Shown here: one piece after another, positions 34,101 to 42,189 of the stretch
How positions within the stretch are numbered: the first letter of the stretch is position 1
Layout of the letters: each line of letters starts with the position of its first letter
Assembly: GCF_007970185.1 (NCBI RefSeq)
Contig: NZ_CP042431.1
Location: 6,617,342-6,681,341, forward strand
Reading direction: 5' to 3'
DNA length: 64,000 bases
Source of the DNA: Pseudobacter ginsenosidimutans
GTDB taxonomy: Bacteria > Bacteroidota > Bacteroidia > Chitinophagales > Chitinophagaceae
The notes under the pieces: generated by a model
What the model saw: the letters and a program-made list of their open reading frames with translations, nothing else
Databases searched by the model: none
What the model was told of the DNA's origin: nothing
Translations under genes and position numbers: made by a program

Positions 34101-35165
34101 CTAATCCGTCATCGCGTCCAGCTTTTCGGAAAGCGCTTTGTTCTCCCTGAACATTTCGATCCCTTCGCGAAGCGATAAATACGGATGCCCCTTCCTCCTG
34201 TTCTGGCGACTGATACGATTCAATATGATCCAGTGCCGCACGATCTCCTTCCATGCAAAGAAAAGGGAATGTTTCGGATCATAGATATGTGTAGGCTCAG
34301 AGCCGGCGCCATTCACTTCGATAATAGCAAAATGCTTTCCGGCTTTGAGCTCTTCCCAGCTCTGGTACCGAACATCCAGGCGTCCATAATAAAAATCAGG
34401 GATCTGCCTGCAAAGTGCATCGATAGTTTCCGTAAGCATTTCATCCGTGCGATGGCTCACATCCAGGAACAACGCGCCACGCGCATGATTGCCGAATGGC
34501 GAGATCACATGCTTCTCCCCTTTGCTTAGCACAGTATCCAAAAATTCGCCATGAATGGTTTCATAACTCTCCATATACATCAGCGCGCGCTTGTTCTTCA
34601 GTAACAATTCACGCATACTGTGAACACCGTCGCCGGTAACGCTCATGAATTCTTTCTCCACGATACCGGTGATGCTTCCACGATCCTGGTCCGGATAGCG
34701 GCAATAAAAGATCCCCACTTCATTCTTGTAAGGTACATATTCCTGTATATGGAAATCGAGAAAGGCCGTTTGCGCATAGGCGCGTACGTCATCGTCCGAA
34801 CCAAGCACTTTCACACCACGTCCACGGCCGCCTACATTGGGTTTGCCCATAAGCGGATAGGATAATCCTTTACGCTGCAGCTCGGCAAGCACATGATCGG
34901 CATTACAGGGCAGGGCAAAAAATGCTGTGCGCGGATGCCATTCTTCCGGGATCATCGGAACGATCTCTTCCTTCGATTCGTTCAAAAAACCTCCATTGCG
35001 GATGCGTGGATTGGCGGCTGCAAAAAAGAAAAAAGAACGGGCGCGTAAACAAAGCAGGAACCATACGGGATAGATGCAGGCATATACGGCGCCAAAGCTC
35101 CAGTACTCCCAGTTGAACAGCCGGATGAAAAATGGTTGATGGAAGAACCTTTGAAAGGAATTCAT
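34101..35165 (-). CDS. ATP-grasp family protein
   Basis: 354 residues. The N-terminus has a hydrophobic stretch (about 24-48) that may be a membrane anchor. The ATP-grasp core is supported by YPLMGKPNVGGRGRGVKVL (nucleotide-binding Lys and Gly-rich loop), IQEYVPYKNEVGIFY (adenine hinge) and IIEVNGAGSEPTHIYDP (metal-binding Glu-x-Asn). Family members join a carboxylate to an amine, thiol or amino acid. The start ATG shares one base with the stop of the NRDE gene upstream (TAATG), so translation is coupled. The substrate is unknown; the LysE-type exporter next in the unit may move the product. Confidence 0.82.
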   Translation of the reverse strand: MNSFQRFFHQPFFIRLFNWEYWSFGAVYACIYPVWFLLCLRARSFFFFAAANPRIRNGGFLNESKEEIVPMIPEEWHPRTAFFALPCNADHVLAELQRKGLSYPLMGKPNVGGRGRGVKVLGSDDDVRAYAQTAFLDFHIQEYVPYKNEVGIFYCRYPDQDRGSITGIVEKEFMSVTGDGVHSMRELLLKNKRALMYMESYETIHGEFLDTVLSKGEKHVISPFGNHARGALFLDVSHRTDEMLTETIDALCRQIPDFYYGRLDVRYQSWEELKAGKHFAIIEVNGAGSEPTHIYDPKHSLFFAWKEIVRHWIILNRISRQNRRKGHPYLSLREGIEMFRENKALSEKLDAMTD

Positions 35166-35893
35166 TATCTGCCTGCCATTATTTTTTCCAGTGATAAAGA
35201 TACGGATACAGTTTCACTGCTTTGCAGGTCAAGGTACTGCATCAGTGTATCGGATGAACTGAGTTGCAGTTGTGTTACGCTGACGGTGCCAACTTTGCCG
35301 CCGCGGTTCATGAGGAGATCGTTGTGCTGATCGCCATCGCCGGTGAACTGGTGGAAATGCATGATGGCTTCCCCATCGGGTTGCCCGTTTCGTTTCAACC
35401 ATTCATCAAACCAGGATTTGCGCTTATTGATCACTGTTTCATCGTAGAGAGTAACAGAACTCCAGATATAGGGCTTTTCGCCATTCAGATCCCGCTGGTA
35501 TTTGCGCTTGCCGTCCCACCTGCATTCGAAGAGTAGTCTTTCTTCCCAGAGCACGGCTGTAAAGGGCTCGATATTATTCAGGTTGATGGCCATGAAACTA
35601 TTGATGGGAGAACTGCTATCGAGCAGATCGAGCAATATAAGGCCCCTGCTCTTCCTGTAGGGAGGTTGTGGTGAATGCGCCACAAAGCCGCCATTAAGAA
35701 AAACGAGTGCATTGCCATTCTCGTGGGCGGCGATCCAGGTGCCACCGGCATGCGGGTCTTTTGGAAAGAGAATATGTCCTGATGGGAATTCAGTGATGGC
35801 GGGAGCCGCAGCGGACGGCCGCCAGTTCTTTTCGTCTCTGTTAGAGGTAATGTACAGGCGATTGCCTGTAGGTACAAAAGTTACTGTGCACAT
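35165..35893 (-). CDS. NRDE (TANGO2-like) family protein
   Basis: 242 residues. It starts MCTVTFVP, with a Cys right after the initiator Met (an Ntn-hydrolase-like position), and has the family's hallmark Asn-Arg-Asp-Glu in TSNRDEKNWRPS, followed by GGTWIAAHENGNALVFLNGG. The eukaryotic relative TANGO2 has been linked to heme or lipid handling; the bacterial function is unsettled. It overlaps the DinB-like gene by 13 bp upstream and the ATP-grasp gene by 1 bp downstream, so these form one translationally coupled unit. Confidence 0.88.
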   Translation of the reverse strand: MCTVTFVPTGNRLYITSNRDEKNWRPSAAAPAITEFPSGHILFPKDPHAGGTWIAAHENGNALVFLNGGFVAHSPQPPYRKSRGLILLDLLDSSSPINSFMAINLNNIEPFTAVLWEERLLFECRWDGKRKYQRDLNGEKPYIWSSVTLYDETVINKRKSWFDEWLKRNGQPDGEAIMHFHQFTGDGDQHNDLLMNRGGKVGTVSVTQLQLSSSDTLMQYLDLQSSETVSVSLSLEKIMAGR

Positions 35894-36381
35894 TGTTGCT
35901 TATGCTTAACTGTGGATGATGCCACCCCGAAATTCTCCGGCAGTACAATATCCGCTACTTCTTTGATGCCGATCCTGATCAATGCCATATGGTGAATGGT
36001 ATGCTCCAGATTGTAGGCCACTTCGCGATAATAATTGGTGCCGATCTGAACAGGGATATCTGAATGCTCGTCGTAGGCTGCTTCCAGTACCAGCATCCTG
36101 TCGGCCCTTGCCAGGTTTTGGTGGATGGATTGCAGGAGGGAACCGGCCAGCTCTTTATCGGTTTCGATCAGGAGGTCCCTTTTTCGTTTTTCATAGTTCA
36201 CGGTTCCGCTTTCATAACCCTGCTCCAGGCATTGAAACAGTTCGATGATATGCCTTACATGCTGACCAATGGTATGATCAGAGAGTGTTTTGCAGGGCTG
36301 AACATACTCTTGCCCGGACAATTGCTCCAACGTCCCGGCAAGCTGAACAAAAATGTTGTTGACAGCCTGTTGTAATTGCAT
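35881..36381 (-). CDS. DinB-superfamily protein
   Basis: 166 residues. Histidines at GQHVRHIIEL, with a second group at NLEHTIHHMALIRIG, match the three-His metal site of the DinB four-helix bundle. Family members include thiol transferases and proteins of unknown role. It is the first gene of the minus-strand unit DinB-NRDE-ATP-grasp-LysE and overlaps the NRDE gene by 13 bp. It is divergent from the HdrB-like gene, with 196 bp between starts. Confidence 0.8.
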   Translation of the reverse strand: MQLQQAVNNIFVQLAGTLEQLSGQEYVQPCKTLSDHTIGQHVRHIIELFQCLEQGYESGTVNYEKRKRDLLIETDKELAGSLLQSIHQNLARADRMLVLEAAYDEHSDIPVQIGTNYYREVAYNLEHTIHHMALIRIGIKEVADIVLPENFGVASSTVKHKQQCAQ

Positions 36382-36491
36382 CGGTTCGATAGTTTGTATT
36401 AGCGTTTATTTTGCTACAACTCGGGCATGAGGGTTCGGGCGGTTTTCCGGAGGACAGGGGTTGTAGCCTTTAGCTACAATCTATAAATAAC

Positions 36492-36544
36492 GTGCCAGCT
36501 TTTGATTTGTGCCTCAATGTTATGCAATATGTACCGGCTTTTGA
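36492..36544. repeat. Pair of imperfect direct repeats upstream of the HdrB-like gene
   Basis: GTGCCAGCTTTTGA (36492-36505) and GTACCGGCTTTTGA (36531-36544) differ at two positions and are 39 bp apart, in the divergent intergenic region. They may be binding sites; this is only a visual match. Confidence 0.35.
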
Positions 36545-36577
36545 ACTTTTGCTGTAGATTTACAAAAATTTTTTTGA

Positions 36578-37357
36578 ATGCATGTACCAAGCATGGCCGA
36601 AATGATGGCAAATGGCCAGAACCCGGAGATCCTTTTCTGGGTAGGGTGTTCAGGTAGTTTTGACCAGCGCGCACAGAAGATCACCAAAGCATTTGCCACT
36701 ATTCTGCACAAGGCCGGTATCAGTTTCGCGATCCTTGGAAAAGAAGAATTGTGTACGGGCGACCCCGCCCGAAGAGCCGGAAATGAATTCATGTTCCAGA
36801 TGATGGCTTACCAGAACATCCAGATCCTGAATGGTTACGGCATTAAGAAAATTGTCACTACCTGTCCCCACTGCTTCAATATCTTCAAAAATGAGTACCC
36901 CGTCCTCGGCGGTACCTACGAAGTGATCCATCATACCACCCTCCTTCAGCAACTGATAGATGAGGGTAAGATCCGTCTCAAAGAAGGCGGCGCCTTCAAA
37001 GGCAAACGCATTACTTTTCACGACAGCTGCTATCTCGGCCGCGCCAACGATATCTACGAAGCGCCCCGCAAAGTGCTGGAAACCCTGGACGCAGAGCTGG
37101 TGGAAATGAAACGTTGCCGCTCCAAAGGCCTTTGCTGCGGAGCAGGTGGCGCCCAGATGTTCAAGGAAGAGGAAAAAGGCACAGAACGCATCAACTTCGA
37201 ACGTGCCAACGAAGCCCTGGAAACAGGGTCAACCATTATCGCAGCCGCCTGCCCCTTCTGCAATACCATGCTCACCGATGGCGTCAAGAACAAGGAAAAA
37301 GAGAATGATGTTCAGGTGCTGGACGTTGCTGAACTGGTAGCGCAATCCATGGAATAG
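36578..37357 (+). CDS. Fe-S oxidoreductase, HdrB-like (two CCG domains)
   Basis: 259 residues. Two cysteine-rich CCG-type domains are visible: the first with WVGCSGSFDQR and TTCPHCFNIFKNEYP, the second with FHDSCYLGR, GLCCGAGGAQMF and ACPFCNTML. These match HdrB/GlpC-type subunits that bind unusual Fe-S clusters and act with the membrane Hdr-like partner encoded at 31982. The start at 36578 is chosen from length; downstream in-frame ATGs exist. The next gene starts 20 bp downstream and carries its own -7 box. Confidence 0.9.
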   Translation: MHVPSMAEMMANGQNPEILFWVGCSGSFDQRAQKITKAFATILHKAGISFAILGKEELCTGDPARRAGNEFMFQMMAYQNIQILNGYGIKKIVTTCPHCFNIFKNEYPVLGGTYEVIHHTTLLQQLIDEGKIRLKEGGAFKGKRITFHDSCYLGRANDIYEAPRKVLETLDAELVEMKRCRSKGLCCGAGGAQMFKEEEKGTERINFERANEALETGSTIIAAACPFCNTMLTDGVKNKEKENDVQVLDVAELVAQSME

Positions 37358-37364
37358 CATTTCG

Positions 37365-37372
37365 TATCTTTG
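37365..37372 (+). promoter_or_regulatory. -7 box (TAnnTTTG) of the 37378 gene
   Basis: TATCTTTG is a full consensus match ending 5 bp before the ATG at 37378, which would make the transcript leaderless or nearly so. It lies in the 20-bp gap after the HdrB-like gene. Confidence 0.5.
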
Positions 37373-37377
37373 CTCCC

Positions 37378-37896
37378 ATGAACTGGAATTTCAAAGAATT
37401 ACTGCCGGAAGATTTTGCTCCGGATTCAAGAGTGTGGGTATACCAGAGCAGCAGGCTCTTTACCATGGGTGAAGCTTTGCAACTGGAAGACCTCCTCAAT
37501 CATTTTGCCGCCAACTGGAAATCCCATGGCACCCCCGTGAAAGGATTCGGAACCCTGTTCTTCGGTCAGTTTATCATATTGATGGCCGATGAAAGCGCTA
37601 CCGGGGTGAGTGGCTGCAGTACAGACAGCTCAGTCCGGCTCATAAAGGATATCGAAGGGATTTTCAAAGTGCATATGTTCGACAGGCTCAACCTGGCGTT
37701 TGTCATTAAAGATAAAGTGCAGTTGTTACCTCAATCACAGGTAAAATATGCACTGGAGAATAAGTTTATAGATGAGAATACCATCTTCTTCAACAATGTT
37801 GTGCAAACGAAGGAAGAACTGGAGAATAATTGGATGTTGCCGTTGAAAGAGAGCTGGCTCGGTAAGCGCGTGCTGCCTGCTAAAACTGAAGGATAA
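37378..37896 (+). CDS. Conserved protein often labelled 'ABC transporter ATPase' (no Walker motifs)
   Basis: 172 residues, soluble, with no signal peptide. It is conserved in Bacteroidota directly downstream of the HdrB-like gene. Databases often call it an ABC transporter ATPase, but no Walker A, signature or Walker B motif is present, so that name is unsupported. The N-terminal LPEDFAPDSRVWVYQSSRLF and central SGCSTDSSVRLIKDIE (with a conserved Cys) are the most distinctive parts. A role with the Hdr-like complex is possible from context. Its 3' end overlaps the convergent kinase gene by 17 bp. Confidence 0.8.
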   Translation: MNWNFKELLPEDFAPDSRVWVYQSSRLFTMGEALQLEDLLNHFAANWKSHGTPVKGFGTLFFGQFIILMADESATGVSGCSTDSSVRLIKDIEGIFKVHMFDRLNLAFVIKDKVQLLPQSQVKYALENKFIDENTIFFNNVVQTKEELENNWMLPLKESWLGKRVLPAKTEG

Positions 37897-39226
37897 ACGC
37901 AGTCCCCTCTCCTTCCACACTCTGCACCGTAATATGTCCGCGGTGCAGCATCATGATCTGTTTGCACAAACTCAACCCAATACCACTTCCACTTTTTTTG
38001 GTGCTGAAAAATGGAATAAAGATCTTTTCCAGCACTTCTTCGCTCATACCTGTACCATTATCCGAAACACGGATCACGGTCCTGCGATTGGAAGCGAGAT
38101 AAGCCGATAAAATAATATGCGGTTCGGGCTGATCTTTCACGGCCTCCATTGCATTCACCACCAGGTTGATCAGCACCTGTTCCACCAGGTTAGTGTCTGC
38201 ATCCAGCATCAGGTCGGGATCTTTGAGGATCACTTCCACTTCAATCTTCTTCGCCTGTAAGGTAGGCTGCATCAGATGATGCAGGTTCTCGAACATATCA
38301 CGTACATATACTTTGCGCAGGTTCGGTGCGGTAATTTTATTGAGGTTACGATAGGTCTCTGCAAATTTCAACAATCCCTCACTCCTTCTCTTGATGGTAT
38401 CGATGCCGAGCTCCAGGTCTTCCAGCACACCGGATCCATTGCCGATCTCCCTGGCGGATTCATGCAGCCTGTTCTTCAAAGTGGCCGCCAGTGAAGAAAT
38501 GGGGGCGATGGAATTCATGATCTCATGTGTCATCACACTGAGCAGTTTCTGCCAGGCTTTCGATTCGGTTTCATCCAAAGCCTCGTTCACATTCTGAAAT
38601 GCGATGAGCTTGTATTTGGCGCCATCGGTCTGGAATGCAGTGGCAGACAGCAATACCTTGAACGGGGATTTCTCCAGGTGCGCCGTCCCGATCTTGCTCT
38701 CGCCGGGCTTGAGCGCCGTCACCTGTAAATACAGATCAGCATCCCTTCGATTCAGACTATGAATGGTTTTGAGATAAGGCAGCTGCAGCATATTCTTCAG
38801 CGCTTCATTCATCCACACAACAGTGCCATCATCTTCACGATACATGAGAATACCTGTATCGATCAGCTCCAGTATTTTTTGAAGATACTGGTACTGCGTT
38901 TCGCGTTCACGACTAATATCCTTGATGGTAGTGTTGATCTCATTGAAACCTTTTCGCAATGGTTGTAAGTCAACAGGAGCATGCTTCACATCGAAATAAC
39001 GGGAGAAGTCGCGGTAATGAACGGACTCCACGAACTGTCCGAGCTCGTCATGTGCTTTGCGCTGTAGTTTGTAGAAGTCCACCAACTGTGCAATGATCAC
39101 AGGCAAGGCCAGCACCAGGTAAACATACCATCCCTTGAGAATGATCAAACAGGTGATGGTGATGGTCACGAACAATGCCAGCACGCGGTAAAGTACCCTC
39201 CATTCCGTTTTGTTGAAAAAGCTCAT
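37880..39226 (-). CDS. NtrB-like sensor histidine kinase of the export locus
   Basis: 448 residues. Two adjacent N-terminal membrane segments (about 10-50) are followed by a HAMP-like linker, a PAS-like domain (about 105-205, with ELIDTGILMYREDDGTVVW), a HisKA dimerisation box with MTHEIMNSIAPISSLAATL (His near residue 232), and an ATPase domain with QVLINLVVNAMEAV (N box), VSDNGTGMSEE (G1) and GSGIGLSLCKQI (G2). This arrangement is typical of kinases that control sigma-54 regulators. The regulator gene lies 2 bp upstream on the same strand, and the export operon starts divergently beyond it. Confidence 0.94.
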   Translation of the reverse strand: MSFFNKTEWRVLYRVLALFVTITITCLIILKGWYVYLVLALPVIIAQLVDFYKLQRKAHDELGQFVESVHYRDFSRYFDVKHAPVDLQPLRKGFNEINTTIKDISRERETQYQYLQKILELIDTGILMYREDDGTVVWMNEALKNMLQLPYLKTIHSLNRRDADLYLQVTALKPGESKIGTAHLEKSPFKVLLSATAFQTDGAKYKLIAFQNVNEALDETESKAWQKLLSVMTHEIMNSIAPISSLAATLKNRLHESAREIGNGSGVLEDLELGIDTIKRRSEGLLKFAETYRNLNKITAPNLRKVYVRDMFENLHHLMQPTLQAKKIEVEVILKDPDLMLDADTNLVEQVLINLVVNAMEAVKDQPEPHIILSAYLASNRRTVIRVSDNGTGMSEEVLEKIFIPFFSTKKSGSGIGLSLCKQIMMLHRGHITVQSVEGEGTAFILQF

Positions 39227-39228
39227 TG

Positions 39229-40587
39229 TCAGATATCGTATTTGCTCAGGCGGCGATACAATGCAGTGCGCGTCAGTCCCAGTTCTTTTGCGGCCTTGGT
39301 GATATTGCCATTATGTTTTTCTATCACACGCAGGATGGTATTCTTTTCCACTGCGCTCAGCTTGAGCTCATCGGGCTCATCCTGCGATGCAGCGGGAGAA
39401 GATTCGATGGGTGAAAAGATGAGGTCCTGTGCCTGCAGCACATTCCCATCAGCCATGATCACGGCCCTTTCGATGGTGTATTGCAGTTCCCTTATATTAC
39501 CTGGATAATGATAGCTCAGTAATTTGTCCATTGCTTTGGAATCGAATTCCAGAACGGGTTTCAGATACTTGTTACTATAGATCCTGCTGAAATGTTTGGC
39601 CAGGAGAATGATATCATTGCCGCGCTTACGCAATGGCGGTACGATGATCTCTACTGTATTGATACGATAGATCAGGTCCTTCCGGAAACGGCTTTCATTG
39701 GCGAGCTCTGTCAGTGGCATATTGGTGGCGCAGATCAGGCGGATATTGATATCCACCGGCGTATTGGTGCCCAGTTTCACCACCTGCCTGTTCTGTAAAA
39801 CACTCAACAGTTTGGCCTGTTGGTGCAGCCCGATATTACCGATCTCATCCAAAAACAAAGTGCCCCCGGTAGCTGCTTCAAATCTTCCAACCCTGTCCTC
39901 ACGCGCATCCGTAAACGCACCTTTCTTATGACCGAACAGTTCACTTTCGAAGAGGCTTTCCGTGAGCGCACCTACATCCACTTTCACATACACTTTGTCT
40001 GAGCGCAATGACTGCTGATGGATGGCTTTCGCGATAAGGTCCTTCCCTGTTCCGTTCTCTCCCAGGATCAGGATATTCGCATCGGTAGGTGCTATCTTTT
40101 CGATCTTATAAAAAATATCCTGCATCACTTCCGATTCTCCCAATAGTTCAGAACCCACAACGGAGTCTGTTCTGAAACTGGGCGTGGTAGCAGCTTTTCC
40201 CTTTCTCTTGAGGGCTTCGCGGATGGTAATGAGGAGCTTTTCGTTATGCCAGGGCTTCACTACAAAGTCAGCAGCGCCTTCTTTGAGTGACCGCACTGCC
40301 AGATCGATATCGCCATAAGCGGTGATCATGATCACAGCCGCCTCGGATTTGAATTCTTTGATCTTTCCCAGCCAGTATATGCCTTCATTGCCGGTATTGA
40401 TGGAGCTGTTGAAGTTCATATCCAGCAATATCACATCAAAAGACTGTTTCGATAAGATATTGCGGATATTTTCGGGGTTCTTTTCAGTGACCACTTCTTT
40501 GGCTTCCGTTTTCAGCAGCAATCTTACAGCGGTTAAAACATCCTGGTCGTCATCTATTACTAGTATCGAGGCATTCTTCAGCGACAT
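39229..40587 (-). CDS. NtrC-family response regulator (sigma-54 activator type)
   Basis: 452 residues from ATG 40587, where the receiver sequence begins (SLKNASILVIDDDQDV); the frame extends to 40758 without family-like sequence. Receiver with phospho-Asp in FDVILLDMNF (about residue 54); AAA+ domain with Walker A GENGTGKD near 176 and Walker B TLFLDEIGNI; C-terminal Fis-type helix-turn-helix (NGNITKAAKELGLTRTALYR). The sigma-54 contact loop reads GAFTDA instead of GAFTGA. The likely target is the divergent export operon. The kinase gene follows after 2 bp. Confidence 0.93.
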   Translation of the reverse strand: MSLKNASILVIDDDQDVLTAVRLLLKTEAKEVVTEKNPENIRNILSKQSFDVILLDMNFNSSINTGNEGIYWLGKIKEFKSEAAVIMITAYGDIDLAVRSLKEGAADFVVKPWHNEKLLITIREALKRKGKAATTPSFRTDSVVGSELLGESEVMQDIFYKIEKIAPTDANILILGENGTGKDLIAKAIHQQSLRSDKVYVKVDVGALTESLFESELFGHKKGAFTDAREDRVGRFEAATGGTLFLDEIGNIGLHQQAKLLSVLQNRQVVKLGTNTPVDINIRLICATNMPLTELANESRFRKDLIYRINTVEIIVPPLRKRGNDIILLAKHFSRIYSNKYLKPVLEFDSKAMDKLLSYHYPGNIRELQYTIERAVIMADGNVLQAQDLIFSPIESSPAASQDEPDELKLSAVEKNTILRVIEKHNGNITKAAKELGLTRTALYRRLSKYDI

Positions 40588-40685
40588 GGTAAAAAAATAA
40601 ATATTCTGTTTTATGCAACAAAACCCAACTACAATTATACCATAAATACAAAGCCATGGCAAACAATTTTTTATAACAGAAAGGC

Positions 40686-40734
40686 ACTGTTCACCCACTG
40701 TATCAAAAGCGGACACAAAGTGTAACACTACTGT
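40686..40734 (+). promoter_or_regulatory. Phased ACTGT repeats and palindrome (candidate enhancer sites)
   Basis: ACTGT occurs at 40686-40690, 40697-40701 and 40730-40734, at intervals of 11 and 33 bp, so all face the same side of the helix. The palindrome AGTGT-A-ACACT lies at 40719-40729. The position, 55-105 bp upstream of the sigma-54-like element, fits enhancer sites for an NtrC-type activator. The motif is short, so chance cannot be excluded. Confidence 0.35.
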
Positions 40735-40789
40735 ACATGGTTCCCTGAACTCAGGCACTAACTAACTGGTTTTCACCACCCTTTTAAAC

Positions 40790-40804
40790 TGGCACAGCGT
40801 TGTG
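40790..40804 (+). promoter_or_regulatory. Sigma-54-like promoter element (imperfect)
   Basis: TGGCAC is followed by AGCG and TTGTG. The -24 half is perfect; the -12 half has TTGT rather than TTGC and the spacer is one base short of canonical. It is supported mainly by the adjacent NtrC-type regulator. Confidence 0.3.
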
Positions 40805-40859
40805 ATTAAGGAGATGCAGTTGTTTTTTTCTCTAAGTTGTTTTTTTAAGTACTCAGGGT

Positions 40860-40890
40860 CGCCCGGCCGGAACCTCCGGGCGGCTTTTTT
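40860..40890 (+). terminator. Intrinsic terminator in the leader of the export operon
   Basis: CGCCCGG (40860-40866) and CCGGGCG (40876-40882) form a 7-bp GC stem with a 9-nt loop, followed by GC and T6 (40885-40890). It lies between the putative promoter and the first gene, so it could act as an attenuator or end a short leader RNA. Confidence 0.75.
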
Positions 40891-40920
40891 CAAACAGTAA
40901 CAATCTAAAACTTTCATACC

Positions 40921-42177
40921 GTGGATCGAGTTATTGCCAAAAAGAAATGGACCACCAAAAAGCTGCTGACCATCCTGGGCATCGCAGCTATCCTTATCCT
41001 CATCACTGCCAGTTATTATTTCACTTCCGGCAAGAGCCGTCTGAACGTGAACATGGAAAGGATCACCATCAGTGAGGTCCGTAAAGGCACATTCCAGGAA
41101 TTCATTCCTGTGAACGGCGTGGTGCTGCCCATCACCACCATTTACCTGGATGCCCTCGAAGGCGGCCGTGTGGAAGAGAAATTCGTGGAAGATGGCGCCG
41201 TGATGGTAAAAGGCCAACCGATCCTCCGTCTCTCCAATACAGATCTGGCCCTCAGCCTCGTGAACCAGGAAACCTCCGTGTACAACCTGCTCACACAAAT
41301 GCAGATCGCCAACAACGCCGCTCAACAGAATACCGTTACCAAGCTCAACCAGCTCACCGATGTGGAGAACACACTGAAAGAAGCTGAGCGCGAGTACAGC
41401 CTCAACAAAAAACTCTTTGCAGAGAAAGTGATCGGTTCACAGGAATTCAAGAAATCTGAAAACAATTATATCTACCAGGTGCAGAAGAAGAAACTAACGG
41501 ATGAGATCATGCGCCAGGACAGTGTTACCACGCGACAAAGCGTTGAACAGGCCCGCGAGCTCTACCAGCGCTCCAAAGCCACACTCGATCTTACCCGTAA
41601 GAAAGTGGGTGACCTGATCGTACGTGCACCGGTAGACGGCCAGCTCACTTCGCTTGAAGCAGAGATCGGCCAGAACAAGAACAAGGGAGAAAGACTCGGC
41701 CAGATAGATGTGCTCAGCGGTTTCAAGGTACGCGCAGATATCGATGAACATTATATCTCCCGCATCTACAACGGTCTCAGCGGTGAATTCACTTTCGCCA
41801 ACAAGACCTACAAGCTGAAGATCATTAAAGTATTCACACAGGTCACCAATGGCCGCTTCCAGGTGGATATGGAATTCGAAGGCGAAAAGCCACAAGGCAT
41901 CCGCCGCGGACAAACACTCCAGATCCGTCTCGCACTCAGCGATGAAACAGAAGCGCTGCTGTTGGCAAAAGGTGGTTTCTATCAGCAGACCGGCGGCAAT
42001 TCCATTTTCAAACTGAGCGATGATGGCAAAACTGCCTACAAGGTAGACATCCAGCTCGGCCGCCAGAATCCCGATTACTATGAAGTGCTGAAAGGACTGA
42101 AGCCCGGCGACAAAGTGATCACGAGCAGCTATGAGAACTACGACAAAATGCAGGAACTGATATTGAAAAAAGAATAA
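40921..42177 (+). CDS. Periplasmic adaptor (HlyD/MacA family) of the export operon
   Basis: 418 residues from GTG 40921. It starts with a basic cytoplasmic tip (DRVIAKKKWTTKK) and one membrane anchor (about 17-35). Periplasmic domains follow: a lipoyl/barrel-sandwich half (PILRLSNTDLALSL), a long coiled-coil hairpin (about 100-225), the second half-motif (VRAPVDGQLTSLEAEIGQ), and beta-barrel and membrane-proximal domains. It should bridge inner-membrane permeases to an outer membrane channel; no TolC-type gene is present in the window. It is the first gene and the only adaptor of an operon with at least nine permeases. Confidence 0.92.
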   Translation: MDRVIAKKKWTTKKLLTILGIAAILILITASYYFTSGKSRLNVNMERITISEVRKGTFQEFIPVNGVVLPITTIYLDALEGGRVEEKFVEDGAVMVKGQPILRLSNTDLALSLVNQETSVYNLLTQMQIANNAAQQNTVTKLNQLTDVENTLKEAEREYSLNKKLFAEKVIGSQEFKKSENNYIYQVQKKKLTDEIMRQDSVTTRQSVEQARELYQRSKATLDLTRKKVGDLIVRAPVDGQLTSLEAEIGQNKNKGERLGQIDVLSGFKVRADIDEHYISRIYNGLSGEFTFANKTYKLKIIKVFTQVTNGRFQVDMEFEGEKPQGIRRGQTLQIRLALSDETEALLLAKGGFYQQTGGNSIFKLSDDGKTAYKVDIQLGRQNPDYYEVLKGLKPGDKVITSSYENYDKMQELILKKE

Positions 42178-42189
42178 AAGCCACTTGTT

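Larger units (their letters stand above)
40588..40920. other. 333-bp divergent regulatory region of the export operon
   Basis: No coding sequence. From left to right it holds three ACTGT direct repeats at 40686, 40697 and 40730 (spaced 11 and 33 bp), an 11-bp palindrome AGTGTAACACT at 40719-40729, a sigma-54-like element near 40790, two T-rich runs, and an intrinsic terminator at 40860-40890, 30 bp before the first gene of the operon. Confidence 0.6.

Noticed and set aside
37378-37896. Second ATPase of the exporter, from the common database name 'ABC transporter ATPase'
   Set aside because: No Walker A, signature or Walker B motif is present and the protein lies on the far side of the two-component genes.
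40762-41325. Minus-strand open frame of 187 codons antisense to the adaptor gene
   Set aside because: It is a shadow of the adaptor coding sequence and crosses the terminator; no family resemblance.
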